A stretch of 64,000 bases of DNA from Bog-756 sp052326605 (lineage in GTDB: Bacteria; Actinomycetota; Acidimicrobiia; Acidimicrobiales; RAAP-2). Both the position numbers and the translations under genes were made by a program. Under the pieces are notes generated by a model. It did no database searches. It saw only the letters and a list, made by a program, of their open reading frames with translations, and had not been told where the DNA came from. The stretch is from the NCBI GenBank assembly GCA_052326605.1, contig JBKQMB010000029.1, positions 35,001-99,000 of the forward strand, in the 5' to 3' direction. Below, one piece after another: positions 1-8,860 of this stretch; position 1 is the first letter of the stretch; each line of letters opens with the position of its first letter.

Positions 1-191
1 ATCCAGCCTTCCGAACCCCCCTGGCGCATTCCTGCATCCACCAGGGGGTAGCCGGTCTGCCCGGCGGAACAGGCGCCACACCGCAGGTGGGACCAGTCGG
101 GATGGTGCCACAACACGTCCGCGTAGAACTCGCGCCAGGCCAGCTCCGACCGGAACACCTCCCAGGAGGCATCGGACCCCATCCGGGCCAC
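1..191 (-). pseudogene. DNA photolyase internal fragment, cut by window edge
   Basis: Reverse-strand reading gives FRSELAWREFYADVLWHHP and then GQTGYPLVDAGMRQ, both hallmarks of the FAD-binding domain of deoxyribodipyrimidine photolyase (blue-light repair of pyrimidine dimers). Two things suggest decay. The N-terminal antenna domain (about 200 residues) has no room, because recO ends at 193. The roughly 20-30 residues normally found between the HHP and GYP motifs are also missing, and the residues after MRQ diverge (GGSEGW instead of the usual L-x-x-T-G-W). The 3' part lies outside the window. It could instead be an odd short paralogue, but a truncated remnant is more likely. Confidence 0.6.
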
Positions 192-192
192 C

Positions 193-918
193 TCACGACA
201 CCTGTCCCGAGCGCACCGAACGGAGGCGGCGGTCCAGGTGGGATTCCATGGCCTCCGTGGCCAGCGCGGTGACCTCGTCGGTGGTCGGCGATCGGGGCTC
301 GGCCAACACGCCGGTCAGACCGCCGCCCAGGGTGCGGCGCAACAGTGAGAGCCCGGCGGGCGACAGCGGGCGGCCGCGCCGGCAGCTCCGGCAGAGCACG
401 CCGCCCTCCAACAGGTCGAAGGCCACCAGCAGGTCGGGGTCCTCCTCGCCACAGGAAACGCAGGCGTCGAGCACCGGGGCCGACCCCTCGAGGGCAAGGA
501 CCTTGAGGAAGAAGGCCGGCGCCACCATCGGCGAGTTGCGCTCGGACAGCTCACCGATGGCCCCGACCAGCATCTCGTACAGGTGTGGGTTGGCGTGGCG
601 TTCCTGGCCGATCTGGTCGACGACCTCGAGCATCGACATGGCCGGACCCATCCGGTCGAGGTCCTCGCGGACCGGTCGGAAGGTGTCGATGACCTCCACC
701 TGGTTGATCATGTCCAGGTCGCCGCGGCCCTGCCAACCCAGCAGGGCGACGTGGCTGAGGGGCTCGAGACGCGAGCCGAACTTCGACGTGGTGCGCCGCA
801 CACCCTTGGCCACCGCACGGACCTTGCCGTGCCGCTCGGTCATCAAGGTGACGATCCGGTCCGCCTCGCCGAGCCGGATGGTGCGCAGCACCACCCCTCG
901 ATCGCGAAACTGGGTCAT
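193..918 (-). CDS. recO: DNA repair protein RecO
   Basis: RecO loads RecA onto SSB-coated single-stranded DNA in the RecFOR recombinational repair pathway. The 241-residue product has the typical N-terminal OB-fold opening (RDRGVVLRTIRLGEADRIV), a helical middle part, and a zinc-binding CxxC pair at Cys153/Cys156 and Cys176/Cys179. I chose ATG 918 rather than the longer open frame because the RecO homology starts there and the start forms an ATGA overlap with the stop of the upstream membrane-protein gene. It therefore sits in an operon with that gene and uppS, a common actinobacterial grouping. Length is normal for the family. Confidence 0.95.
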   Translation of the reverse strand: MTQFRDRGVVLRTIRLGEADRIVTLMTERHGKVRAVAKGVRRTTSKFGSRLEPLSHVALLGWQGRGDLDMINQVEVIDTFRPVREDLDRMGPAMSMLEVVDQIGQERHANPHLYEMLVGAIGELSERNSPMVAPAFFLKVLALEGSAPVLDACVSCGEEDPDLLVAFDLLEGGVLCRSCRRGRPLSPAGLSLLRRTLGGGLTGVLAEPRSPTTDEVTALATEAMESHLDRRLRSVRSGQVS

Positions 919-1202
919 CGCGGTTCGTCGGCCTCCTCGACACCCGGGCTCCCGATCGGGCGCCCTGTGGGTCGACCGCGGCTCCGACCGCCGCCCAGCA
1001 GGCTGTTCGCCCCGATCAGGGCGATGAGCACCGGGGGGATCACCACCAGAGGCAGCACGGAAGTGAACCCGGCAATGGCCATCAGCACGATGCCGGCGTA
1101 GAGCAGAGCGCCGAGCACCATTCCGGTGAGGATCCACACCCCTCCGGCGTCGTCGGGCCGCCGGTGAGCGGAGCGGACGCGGCCGCCTCCGCTTCTCCCC
1201 AT
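915..1202 (-). CDS. small two-helix membrane protein between uppS and recO
   Basis: A 95-residue protein of unknown function. It has a basic N-terminus (MGRSGGGRVRSAHRR), two hydrophobic segments at about residues 22-45 and 50-70, and a charged Gly/Arg-rich tail. Start ATG 1202 overlaps the stop of uppS (TGATG) and its own stop overlaps the recO start (ATGA), so it is very probably translated by coupling inside the uppS-recO operon. The open frame continues upstream into uppS, but that part is only the shadow of uppS. I recognise no family; the topology would place both termini on the same side of the membrane. Confidence 0.75.
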   Translation of the reverse strand: MGRSGGGRVRSAHRRPDDAGGVWILTGMVLGALLYAGIVLMAIAGFTSVLPLVVIPPVLIALIGANSLLGGGRSRGRPTGRPIGSPGVEEADEPR

Positions 1203-1972
1203 CAGGTCACGCCGCCGTAACGGCGCTGGCGGTGCTGGAAGTCCCGCACCGCGGCGAACAGATGGGAGCGCCGGAAGTCGGGCCACAGGACCTCGTCGAA
1301 GACCAGCTCGCTGTAGGCCAGCTGCCAGAGGAGGAAGTTGGAGATCCGATGCTCCCCCGACGTGCGGATGACCAGGTCGGGGTCGGGTTGGTCCGGGTAG
1401 TAGAGCCGCGACCGGATGGCCTTCTCATCCACCTTGGCAGCGGGTACCCCGTCGGCGACCAGCCTGCGCACCGCGTCGACGATCTCGGCCCGCCCCCCGT
1501 AGTTGAAGGCCATGGTCAGGGTGCAGCGGCGATTGCGGGTGGTCATCTCGGTCGATTCGTCCATACGCCTGAGGACCCGCTTGGGGACCCGCCAATCGCG
1601 CCGGCCGGCGAAGCGGATGCGGACCCCCTTCTCGTGCAGCTCGTCGCGCCGCCGGGCCAGGAGGCTCTCGTTGAACCCCATCAGATAGCGCACCTCGTCA
1701 GCGGGTCGGCGCCAATTCTCCGTGGAGAACGCGTACATGGTGATCCAGGGGATGCCCAGCTCGAGTGCCCCTTCCACCGCGTCGAGCAACGCCGCCTCGC
1801 CGGCGGCGTGTCCCTCGGTCCGGGGCAGGCCCCGACGCGCGGCCCATCGGCCGTTCCCGTCCATGACGCAGGCGACGTGGACCGGGATCGGGCCGCCGGC
1901 CAGATCGGAGACCGACACGTCGGGCGGGCGCGAGCGCTCGTCATCGTCGGCGCCGAAGTCATCCTGTTGCAC
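1202..1972 (-). CDS. uppS: Isoprenyl (undecaprenyl) diphosphate synthase
   Basis: Cis-prenyltransferase that condenses isopentenyl diphosphate units to make the C50-C55 polyprenyl carrier used for peptidoglycan and surface glycans. The 256-residue product shows the family motifs in order: CVMDGNGRWA with catalytic Asp38, the TMYAFSTENW motif, FNYGGRAEIVDA, and DLVIRTSGE followed by SNFLLWQLAYSEL. About 30 residues of acidic, non-conserved sequence precede the domain. It is the first gene of an overlapping uppS-membrane protein-recO operon. Chain-length specificity cannot be read from the sequence; actinobacteria often make decaprenyl rather than undecaprenyl chains. Confidence 0.95.
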   Translation of the reverse strand: MQQDDFGADDDERSRPPDVSVSDLAGGPIPVHVACVMDGNGRWAARRGLPRTEGHAAGEAALLDAVEGALELGIPWITMYAFSTENWRRPADEVRYLMGFNESLLARRRDELHEKGVRIRFAGRRDWRVPKRVLRRMDESTEMTTRNRRCTLTMAFNYGGRAEIVDAVRRLVADGVPAAKVDEKAIRSRLYYPDQPDPDLVIRTSGEHRISNFLLWQLAYSELVFDEVLWPDFRRSHLFAAVRDFQHRQRRYGGVT

Positions 1973-2093
1973 CCTGCGAACCTATCCTCTCGGCTGACGG
2001 ACCCGTGCCAGGCCACCGGTGTGGACCCCTCGGCGCATGCTCCGGGGGCCGGCCGTCCTTGAGCCGGAGCCCCGGGGGCGCTAGACCCTCCCC

Positions 2094-2852
2094 ATGTCAC
2101 CGCTCGCAGCACTGGCGATCTTCGCCGCCGGTCTTGCCGCCGGGACGGTGAATGTCATCGTCGGATCGGGTTCGCTGATCACCTTTCCCACGCTCCTGGC
2201 CCTCGGCTACCCACCGGTGCTGGCCAACGTGTCCAACACGGTGGGCCTGGTCCCCGGCAGCACGAGCGCGGTGGTTGCCTACCGCCGGGAGCTGACCGGC
2301 CAGCGAAGCCGCCTGCTCACGCTGGGATCTGCCTCGTTGGCCGGCAGCCTGGTCGGGGCCACCCTGCTGCTGGCGCTGCCGCACAGCGTGTTCAAGGCGG
2401 CGGTGCCCGCGCTGATCGCCCTGGCCTCCGTCCTGATGGCCGTCCAGCCCCGCATGAGCCGCCGCCTCGAGGCCCGAGGCACCCGCCGGCCGCACGGTGG
2501 TGCCCCGCTGCTGACCGGCATCTTCCTCACCGGCATGTACGGCGGCTACTTCGGGGCCGCCCAGGGGGTCATCCTGATCGCCCTCCTCGCCATCTTCATC
2601 GACGACGACCTCCAGCGACTCAACGGCACGAAGAACGCGCTGGCCCTCACAGCCAACCTGGTGGCTGGCCTTCTGTTTATCGCCACCACCGACATCTCGT
2701 GGCCGGTGGTGGGCCTGATCGCGGCCGGATCGATCATCGGAGGCCAGATCGGGGGGCACATCGGGCGACGCCTGCCGGCGCCGATCCTGCGTTGGACCAT
2801 CGTGGTCGTCGGCCTGGGCGTGGCGGTGGGCCTGGCCGTCGAGTGGCACTGA
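2094..2852 (+). CDS. TauE/SafE-type sulfite exporter family permease
   Basis: A 252-residue polytopic membrane protein with about seven to eight helices in two related halves. The N-terminal signature (LAAGTVNVIVGSGSLITFPTL) and the second-half GGYFGAAQGVILIALLAIF stretch are typical of TauE/SafE/YfcA proteins, which export sulfite or organosulfonates. It is divergent from uppS across 121 bp and is followed 33 bp later by the DinG-like helicase on the same strand. Substrate is unknown; nearby genes give no sulfur-metabolism context. Confidence 0.85.
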   Translation: MSPLAALAIFAAGLAAGTVNVIVGSGSLITFPTLLALGYPPVLANVSNTVGLVPGSTSAVVAYRRELTGQRSRLLTLGSASLAGSLVGATLLLALPHSVFKAAVPALIALASVLMAVQPRMSRRLEARGTRRPHGGAPLLTGIFLTGMYGGYFGAAQGVILIALLAIFIDDDLQRLNGTKNALALTANLVAGLLFIATTDISWPVVGLIAAGSIIGGQIGGHIGRRLPAPILRWTIVVVGLGVAVGLAVEWH

Positions 2853-2885
2853 CCTGCACCGATGGCCGCCCGGTAGTGTCGGCTG

Positions 2886-4991
2886 ATGGCCGACGAGGTG
2901 ACGACGACGCTGGCGCTGGTCGCCGCCGCGCTCCCGGGAGGCGGTGAGACCCGGGAGGGGCAGTCCGAGATGGCCACAGCGGTGGCCCGGTCGATCCTTG
3001 GGCGGCGCCACCTGGTCGTCCAGGCCGGCACCGGCACCGGCAAGTCCCTCGCCTACCTGGTTCCGGCGGCGCTCTCTGACCAGCCGATCGTGGTGGCCAC
3101 GGCGACCAAGGCCCTCCAGGACCAACTGGCCCACCAGGACCTCCCCCTGGTGGCCGATGCCATCGACAGCGGCCTCTCCTTCGCCGTGCTGAAGGGTCGC
3201 AGCAACTATCTGTGCCGCCAGCGGGTCTCCGAGATGGGAGGCCGCGGGGATCAGCTCACCCTCCAGCCGGGCACCGCCGACCCTCCCGACGCCGACGACA
3301 CCCTCACCCCGGCCGGAAACGACAGCCCCGCCGACATCGGGACGCTGGGCGAACAGGTCAAGCAGCTGCTCCGGTGGGCGGAGCACACCTCCACCGGCGA
3401 TCGGGCGGAGCTGGGGTTCGAACCGCACTTCCGGGCATGGGCGACGGTCTCGACCACGGCCCGCGAGTGCCCCGGGGCCTTCCGGTGCCCTTCAGGGCGC
3501 GACTGCTTCGCCGAGGATGCCCGTGCCCGCGCCGCCGAGGCCGACGTGGTGGTGGTCAACACCCACCTCTACGGCGCCCATCTGGCCAGTGGCGGGGCTG
3601 TGCTCCCCCCGCATCGGGTCGTCGTCTTCGACGAGGCCCACGAGGTCGAGGATGTGATGACCGACAGCCTGGGCGTGGAGATCGGCCCCGGGCGCTTCCG
3701 GGCCCTGGCCACCGCGGCCCGGCCGCTGCTTGGCGCCGACCCCACCAGTGCCGCCCGGTCCGCCGACGCGGTGGGCGAACTGGCCGAGACCCTGCAACGG
3801 GCCCTGGGTCCCCTCGCAGGCCGCCGAATCGCGCGCCAAGCCATCAGCGGGCCCGAGGAGGGCACGACAGTCGACGACGGGGCCCGCACCGAGGCAGAGC
3901 CACCGGGGCTCGACCTCGGGCTCGAACCCGCCGGGGAGCCCACCGTCGAACGCCCGGACCGCCAACCCCGGGGGGGCGACCCCGAGCTCGCCCAGGTGGT
4001 AGCCCTGGCCTCCGGGAGGGTCGGCCGGTTGATCGACGAACTGCGCCGCGCCGACCGCGACGCCGGTGACGACCAGTCGGCGGCCCGGCCACGACGGGAC
4101 CGGGTCCTCCTGGCGGCCGGGCACCTGGCCGCCGACCTCGCCCGGCTGTCAGCCCTGACCGACGACGAGGTGGCCTGGGTGGACGGCGGGGCACGTTCGC
4201 CCAGCCTCCGCGTCTCCCCCATCGACGTCGGTCCCCTGCTGTCCGAGCACCTGTGGGACACGGTGACCGGCGTGCTCACCTCAGCCACGGTGCCGATCGG
4301 GCTGGCCGGGCGGCTGGGCATGCCCGAGGAGCACACCGACGTGCTCGATGTCGGCAGCCCCTTCGACTACCGGGACCACGCCATGCTGTACGTGGCCCAG
4401 GCGCTGCCCGATCGGCGGCTCCCCGAGGCGGAGCCCGCCCTCCACGACGAACTGGAGATGCTGATCAACGCGGCCGGTGGCCGCACCCTGGCCCTGTTCA
4501 CCAGTTGGCGGGCCATGAACACCGCGGTCGAGGTCCTGCGGGACCGCCTCCCGTTCCCGGTACTGGCCCAGTCCGACCTGCCCAAGCCGGCCCTCGTCGA
4601 GGCATTCCGCGACAGCGAAGAGACGTGCCTCTTCGCCACCATGGGGTTCTGGCAGGGGGTCGACGTACCGGGCCGCACCCTCACACTGGTGACCATCGAC
4701 AGGATCCCCTTCCCCCGACCCGATGATCCGGTCCTGCAGGCGCGGCGGGACCGTGCCGGATCGGGGGCGTTCTCCGTGGTGGACCTCCCCCGGGCCGGAA
4801 CCCTCCTGGCCCAGGGCGCAGGGCGCCTGATCCGCTCGACCCAGGACCGCGGCGTCGTGGCAGTGCTCGACAGCCGCCTGGCCACCGCCCGCTACCGCGG
4901 CGCCCTCCTGGCGCGGGTGCCGCCGATGCGCCGGTCGGTCGACCGCTCCGACGTGGTGGCGTTCCTGCAGTCCATCTCCGCCGACGGCTGA
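2886..4991 (+). CDS. DinG/XPD-family ATP-dependent DNA helicase
   Basis: Superfamily 2, 5'-3' helicase of the DinG/XPD type, implicated in unwinding R-loops, G4 or repair intermediates. The 701-residue protein has Walker A QAGTGTGKS (46-54), motif Ia ATATKALQDQ, the DEAH box at 249-252 and late motifs GFWQGVDVPGRTL and QGAGRLIRS near the C-terminus. Four cysteines (110, 195, 201, 207) lie between motifs Ia and II, where XPD-like helicases bind a 4Fe-4S cluster. A long acidic low-complexity insertion (about residues 320-370) is non-conserved. ATG 2886 follows a short gap after the TauE gene. Confidence 0.92.
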   Translation: MADEVTTTLALVAAALPGGGETREGQSEMATAVARSILGRRHLVVQAGTGTGKSLAYLVPAALSDQPIVVATATKALQDQLAHQDLPLVADAIDSGLSFAVLKGRSNYLCRQRVSEMGGRGDQLTLQPGTADPPDADDTLTPAGNDSPADIGTLGEQVKQLLRWAEHTSTGDRAELGFEPHFRAWATVSTTARECPGAFRCPSGRDCFAEDARARAAEADVVVVNTHLYGAHLASGGAVLPPHRVVVFDEAHEVEDVMTDSLGVEIGPGRFRALATAARPLLGADPTSAARSADAVGELAETLQRALGPLAGRRIARQAISGPEEGTTVDDGARTEAEPPGLDLGLEPAGEPTVERPDRQPRGGDPELAQVVALASGRVGRLIDELRRADRDAGDDQSAARPRRDRVLLAAGHLAADLARLSALTDDEVAWVDGGARSPSLRVSPIDVGPLLSEHLWDTVTGVLTSATVPIGLAGRLGMPEEHTDVLDVGSPFDYRDHAMLYVAQALPDRRLPEAEPALHDELEMLINAAGGRTLALFTSWRAMNTAVEVLRDRLPFPVLAQSDLPKPALVEAFRDSEETCLFATMGFWQGVDVPGRTLTLVTIDRIPFPRPDDPVLQARRDRAGSGAFSVVDLPRAGTLLAQGAGRLIRSTQDRGVVAVLDSRLATARYRGALLARVPPMRRSVDRSDVVAFLQSISADG

Positions 4992-5146
4992 GCGCGGCGG
5001 TCCCCCGTTCGGGTGTCCCCAACCACCCAGACAACCTGGTTCACCACACGCTCGGCATGCACCGCCGCGTGCTGGTGGGGGGTGCGAGCCGTGGGGGTTC
5101 TGGGGGCCGGCGGGGCCGGCGGGCCGACATGGCGGAAGGGCCGAGC

Positions 5147-5625
5147 ATGAGGTTTCTGGCCAATTCGGAGGAGCTCAACCCGAAATCGGAATCCTCGTCC
5201 AGACCGTGGAGGTAACCGAGGAGCTGGCCCGGAGGGGGCACCACCGACCTCCACTACATGCGTGACGGGCCGTACCACCCGCGCTACGCCAGGTTCTGCG
5301 ATTCCATGCACGACGTGCCCGCCCTCGACGTGGGCTTCCACCACGCGCCCAGCGACGTGCCGCGGTCGAGGCGACGTCCACCGGCAGGCCGGTGATCGCC
5401 TCGGCAGTGGGTGGCATCCCCGAGATCATCACCGGGGAGTTCGCCCGGTTCCTCGTCCCTCCGGGTGACGTTCCGGCGCTGAAGGCCAAGCTCGGCGAGG
5501 TCCTCGCCTGGCGCGAGCGGGAGAGCGACCTGTCCGAAGCGTGCACGGACCACGTGGACCGCAACTTCTCCATGCACGCGATGGTCGATGTGGTCGAGGT
5601 CCGCCTCGCCGACGCCCTTCGCTGA
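5147..5625 (+). pseudogene. decayed GT4-type glycosyltransferase
   Basis: Pieces of a GT4 glycosyltransferase lie in order in different frames. A start (MRFLANSEELNP) at 5147 is followed by EIGILVQTVEVTEELARRG in another frame from 5173. The next piece (MRDGPYHPRYARF...) is in a third frame from 5258, and the nucleotide-sugar-binding C-terminus (EATSTGRPVIASAVGGIPE) runs from about 5365 to the stop at 5625. At least three frame changes are needed, and the in-frame continuation of the second piece meets a TGA at 5263. Total coding capacity is about 155 residues against about 380 for the family, so most of the middle is deleted. Confidence 0.75.
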
Positions 5626-5690
5626 ACCCGACTCCCGATGAACCCACCCCGGCGACGGGGCGACACCCGTCGCCACCGAGGGAGCTGGGC

Positions 5691-6060
5691 TCAGGCCTCC
5701 CGAGTGAAGTAGGCGGTCATCTCGACTGGGGTGATCATCTTGGTCACGCCCATCTTCTTCCACGCGATGTCGAACTACGACCGATCGACCTCCGACGAGG
5801 TGGTCAGCGAGAGGGCCGAGGGCCCGCCCTTCGTGACCTTGGCCGTGACCTCGAACGGTCGGGTGTGTCCGCCAATGGTCAACGCGCCGGAGAGACGGAC
5901 CGACTCGCGTCCGTCGGCCGACAACCCGGTTGCCTCGTAGGTGATCGAAGGAAGGGTGGAGGTATCGTAGAGGTCCGCCGACCGCAGGTGGGTGTCCAGC
6001 TTGGTGTTGCCGGTGTCGACCGAGGCGACCTCGATCACCAGCCGGCCCGTCGGGGAACCG
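5691..6060 (-). pseudogene. YceI-family protein remnant with internal stop
   Basis: YceI proteins are lipocalin-like isoprenoid-binding proteins. The reverse frame reads VIEVASVDTGNTKLDTHLRS, then ADLYDTSTLPSITYEA and LTIGGHTRPFEVTAKV, clear YceI strands. At 5775-5777 the frame hits TAG exactly where the family has the Asp of EVDRSDFGI; translation then continues in the same frame to the true-looking end (KKMGVTKMITPVEMTAYF) and a TGA at 5691. The N-terminal 60 or so residues are also missing because era ends at 6082. So the gene is both truncated and carries a nonsense codon. Confidence 0.75.
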
Positions 6061-6081
6061 TCCGCACCGAGGGGGAGGCTC

Positions 6082-7041
6082 TCAGAATCCCAGCCGGTCG
6101 AGGGAGTCCTCGCGCTGCTGCCAACGCTTCTCCACCCGCACGAAGAGCTCGAGATAGGCGCCGGGCGGCATCTGCTTGCGCACGGCAGTACCCACTTCCT
6201 TGAGGGTCACGCCGCCCTTGCCGATGACAATCCCCTTCTGGGAGTCCCGCTCGACGAGGATCTCGCACCGGACCCGGGGCCACTCCCACTCGGTCACCCG
6301 GCAGGCGATGCTGTGGGGAAGCTCGTCCTGCACCCGGTGCAGAAGCTCCTCGCGCACGAGGTCGGCCACCCAGAAGGCCTCGGCCACGTCGGTGATCATC
6401 CCCTCGGGGTAGTACTGGGGGCCCTCGGGCATGAGCGCCACCACCGCATCGACCAGTGGGCCGACCCCCTCCCCGGTGGACGCCGACACCGGGAAGTACT
6501 CGACGGGAACCGGCGGGCCGTGCTCCTCCTCGTCGAGCGCGGCGATCACCTCCGCCACCCTGGTCAGATGGGAGAGGACCCCGTCGCCGCCGACCCGGTC
6601 GATCTTATTGACCACGACCAGCAGGGTCGGCTGCCCCGACGCGCCGGCCCCGGCGCCACCCACCTCCTCCTGGAGAGAGGCGGCCCGGGCCATCGCCCGT
6701 ACCCGCCGGGCCGACTGGGCGAGGACCATGCGGTCGCCCGGCCCCACCGGGCCGGTGGCCTCGACCATGGCCACCACCGCGTCGACGTCGTCCAGGGACG
6801 ACGTCGCCGATTCGTTCATGCGTTCACCGAGTGCCGTGCGCGGCTTGTGCAGCCCCGGTGTGTCCACGAAGACCACCTGGGCGTCGGGCCGGTTGAGGAC
6901 ACCGCGGACCTGCGAGCGGGTCGTGTTCGGACGCGGCGACGTGATGGTCACCTTGGTGCCGACGATCGAGTTCACCAGGGTCGACTTGCCGACATTGGGC
7001 CTGCCCACCACCGCGACGAAGCCCGACCGGAAAACGGTCAC
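6082..7041 (-). CDS. era: GTPase Era
   Basis: Essential GTPase that binds the 3' end of 16S rRNA during 30S assembly. The 319-residue protein has G1 GRPNVGKS (13-20), G3 DTPG (60-63), G4 NKID (145-148) and a C-terminal KH domain with GIVIGKGGVTLKEVG. A Gly/Ala-rich stretch (about residues 127-137, GGAGAGASG) just before G4 is not usual for Era. Start ATG 7041 overlaps the stop of the CorC-like gene by 4 bp (ATGA), which places era last in the phoH-ybeY-corC-era operon. Confidence 0.96.
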   Translation of the reverse strand: MTVFRSGFVAVVGRPNVGKSTLVNSIVGTKVTITSPRPNTTRSQVRGVLNRPDAQVVFVDTPGLHKPRTALGERMNESATSSLDDVDAVVAMVEATGPVGPGDRMVLAQSARRVRAMARAASLQEEVGGAGAGASGQPTLLVVVNKIDRVGGDGVLSHLTRVAEVIAALDEEEHGPPVPVEYFPVSASTGEGVGPLVDAVVALMPEGPQYYPEGMITDVAEAFWVADLVREELLHRVQDELPHSIACRVTEWEWPRVRCEILVERDSQKGIVIGKGGVTLKEVGTAVRKQMPPGAYLELFVRVEKRWQQREDSLDRLGF

Positions 7042-8354
7042 CTGCCGTCACCGGCGGCCGGTTCGGCCATGGGCACGATCCGGACCCGTTCGATCCGGCG
7101 GCCGTTGACCCGATCGGCGACTAGCCGCAGGCCGCCTACGGTCACCGACTCGCCGGCATCGGGGACGTGCCCCAACAGGTCGAACACCAGGCCGCCCACC
7201 GTGTCCCACGCACCGGTGGGGAGCTGGGCATCGACCAGTTCGTTGACCTCGTCGACGGGCAGCCGGGCGCTCACCCGCAACTCGCCCGAGCCGAGCCTCT
7301 CCACCGGCGCCTCCTCGACATCGAACTCGTCGACGATCTCCCCCACCAGCTCCTCGATCAGGTCCTCCAGCGTGACCAGGCCCGCCGTGCCGCCGTACTC
7401 GTTGACCACCACGGCGAGGTGGAACTTCTCGGACTGCATCTCCCGCATCATGTCGGACACACGCTTGGTCTCCGGAACGAAGTGGGCGACCCGCAGGTGG
7501 GAACGCACCGCGTCGCCCCCCTTGCCCATCCGTACCGTGCGGATCATGTCCTTGGTGTAGGCGATCCCCACCACGTCGTCGACGTGTTGCTCGACCGCGG
7601 GCAGACGGCTGAACCCCGCCTCGAGGGCCCGCGCCAACACTGCTTCGACCGTCTCCCCGGCGCCGATGGTCACCATGTCCGGACGGGGCACCATCACCTC
7701 GCGGACCACCGTGTCGCCGAACTCGATGATCGAGTGGATCAGGGCACGCTCCTCGGTCTCGATGACGTCCCCTTCGAGGGCCACGTCGGCCATGGCCAGC
7801 AGCTCGGACTCGGTCACGTGGGATCCGAGGTACCCGCCCTTCTGGCCGATGAGGAGGTTGGCCAGTCCGATAAGTGCACCCGACACCATCCTGACCGGCC
7901 AGAAGCCGACCAGCGCCGACACCAGGGGTGCGCTGAACAGTGCTGCCCGTTCCGGGTGGTGCACGGCCCAGTTCTTGGGGACGGCCTCACCGAGGACGAA
8001 GATGACCACGATCTCGAACACAGTGGCGGCCAGCACGCCCCACGCCCCGAACCAGCTCGCGGCCAGGACACCCACCAGCGTGGCCACCACCAGCTGGCAG
8101 ATCAGCACCAGCAGGAGGAGCGGATTGAGGAACCCCTGCGGGTTCTCGGTGAGGCGCACCAGGATCTTCGCCCCGCGTCGTCCATCGTCCACCAGGGCCA
8201 TCGCCTTGGCCCGGCTCATCCGGACCAGGCTGGTCTCGGCGAGGGCCAGCATCGCCGAGGCCGCCAGGAGCACCAGCACGACGACGAGCAGGGCCACGTC
8301 GCTGGCGCTGACGTCGACGCCGGAGGTTGCCACCGAAAAGCCCGCTCCCGGCAT
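7038..8354 (-). CDS. CNNM/CorC-HlyC-type membrane protein with CBS pair
   Basis: A 438-residue protein with an N-terminal DUF21 membrane domain (four hydrophobic helices, about residues 15-165), a CBS-domain pair in the middle (PRPDMVTIGAG..., ...VVVNEYGGTAGLVTLEDL) and a C-terminal CorC_HlyC domain. Relatives are Mg2+/Co2+ transport or efflux-linked proteins; 'hemolysin' is an old and probably wrong name. Start ATG 8354 overlaps the ybeY stop (TGATG). Position between ybeY and era is widely conserved in actinobacteria. Confidence 0.9.
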   Translation of the reverse strand: MPGAGFSVATSGVDVSASDVALLVVVLVLLAASAMLALAETSLVRMSRAKAMALVDDGRRGAKILVRLTENPQGFLNPLLLLVLICQLVVATLVGVLAASWFGAWGVLAATVFEIVVIFVLGEAVPKNWAVHHPERAALFSAPLVSALVGFWPVRMVSGALIGLANLLIGQKGGYLGSHVTESELLAMADVALEGDVIETEERALIHSIIEFGDTVVREVMVPRPDMVTIGAGETVEAVLARALEAGFSRLPAVEQHVDDVVGIAYTKDMIRTVRMGKGGDAVRSHLRVAHFVPETKRVSDMMREMQSEKFHLAVVVNEYGGTAGLVTLEDLIEELVGEIVDEFDVEEAPVERLGSGELRVSARLPVDEVNELVDAQLPTGAWDTVGGLVFDLLGHVPDAGESVTVGGLRLVADRVNGRRIERVRIVPMAEPAAGDGR

Positions 8355-8860
8355 CAGGGATCCACGCGGTGGTACCGAGCCAACAGCTGCTGCTCGCGAC
8401 GCTCCATCCGCTCGGCCTCCTCGTCGGCCACATGGTCCATGCCCAGCAGGTGGAGGATCCCGTGGACCACCAGCAGGGCGATCTCGTCGTCGAAGGTCAC
8501 GCCGTGGTCCACCGCGTTCAGCGCCGCCACCGCCGGGCAGATCACCACGTCCCCGAGAAGGAGGTGGCGATCAGTGTCCGCCTCGATCGACGCCGGGCCG
8601 GTCCCTCCCTCGTCCGGCGACCGCCCGCTGCGGTCCACTTCGTCCTCGATGGGGAAGGACAGAACGTCGGTGGGGCCGGCCTTGTCGAGGAAGCGCTCGT
8701 TCAGCGCGGCGATGGCCGCCTCGTCCACGAAGAGCAGCGAGACCTCCGTGTCGCTGACCACCCCCTCCGCCTCGAGGACGGAGCGTGCCAGTGTGGCCCA
8801 TCGATCCACGGCGACCGGGTGATCCGACTGCTCGTCTGCGGCGTAGATGTCAAGAGTCAT
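8354..8860 (-). CDS. ybeY: Endoribonuclease YbeY
   Basis: Zinc-dependent single-strand endoribonuclease involved in 16S rRNA 3'-end maturation and 70S quality control. The 168-residue product contains the metal-binding signature HGILHLLGMDH with His133, His137 and His143, and the upstream DVLSFP motif. An insertion rich in acidic residues (about 72-97) lies between DVLSFP and LGDVVIC. It overlaps phoH by 11 bp and the CorC-like gene by one shared base, so all are co-transcribed. Confidence 0.95.
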   Translation of the reverse strand: MTLDIYAADEQSDHPVAVDRWATLARSVLEAEGVVSDTEVSLLFVDEAAIAALNERFLDKAGPTDVLSFPIEDEVDRSGRSPDEGGTGPASIEADTDRHLLLGDVVICPAVAALNAVDHGVTFDDEIALLVVHGILHLLGMDHVADEEAERMERREQQLLARYHRVDP

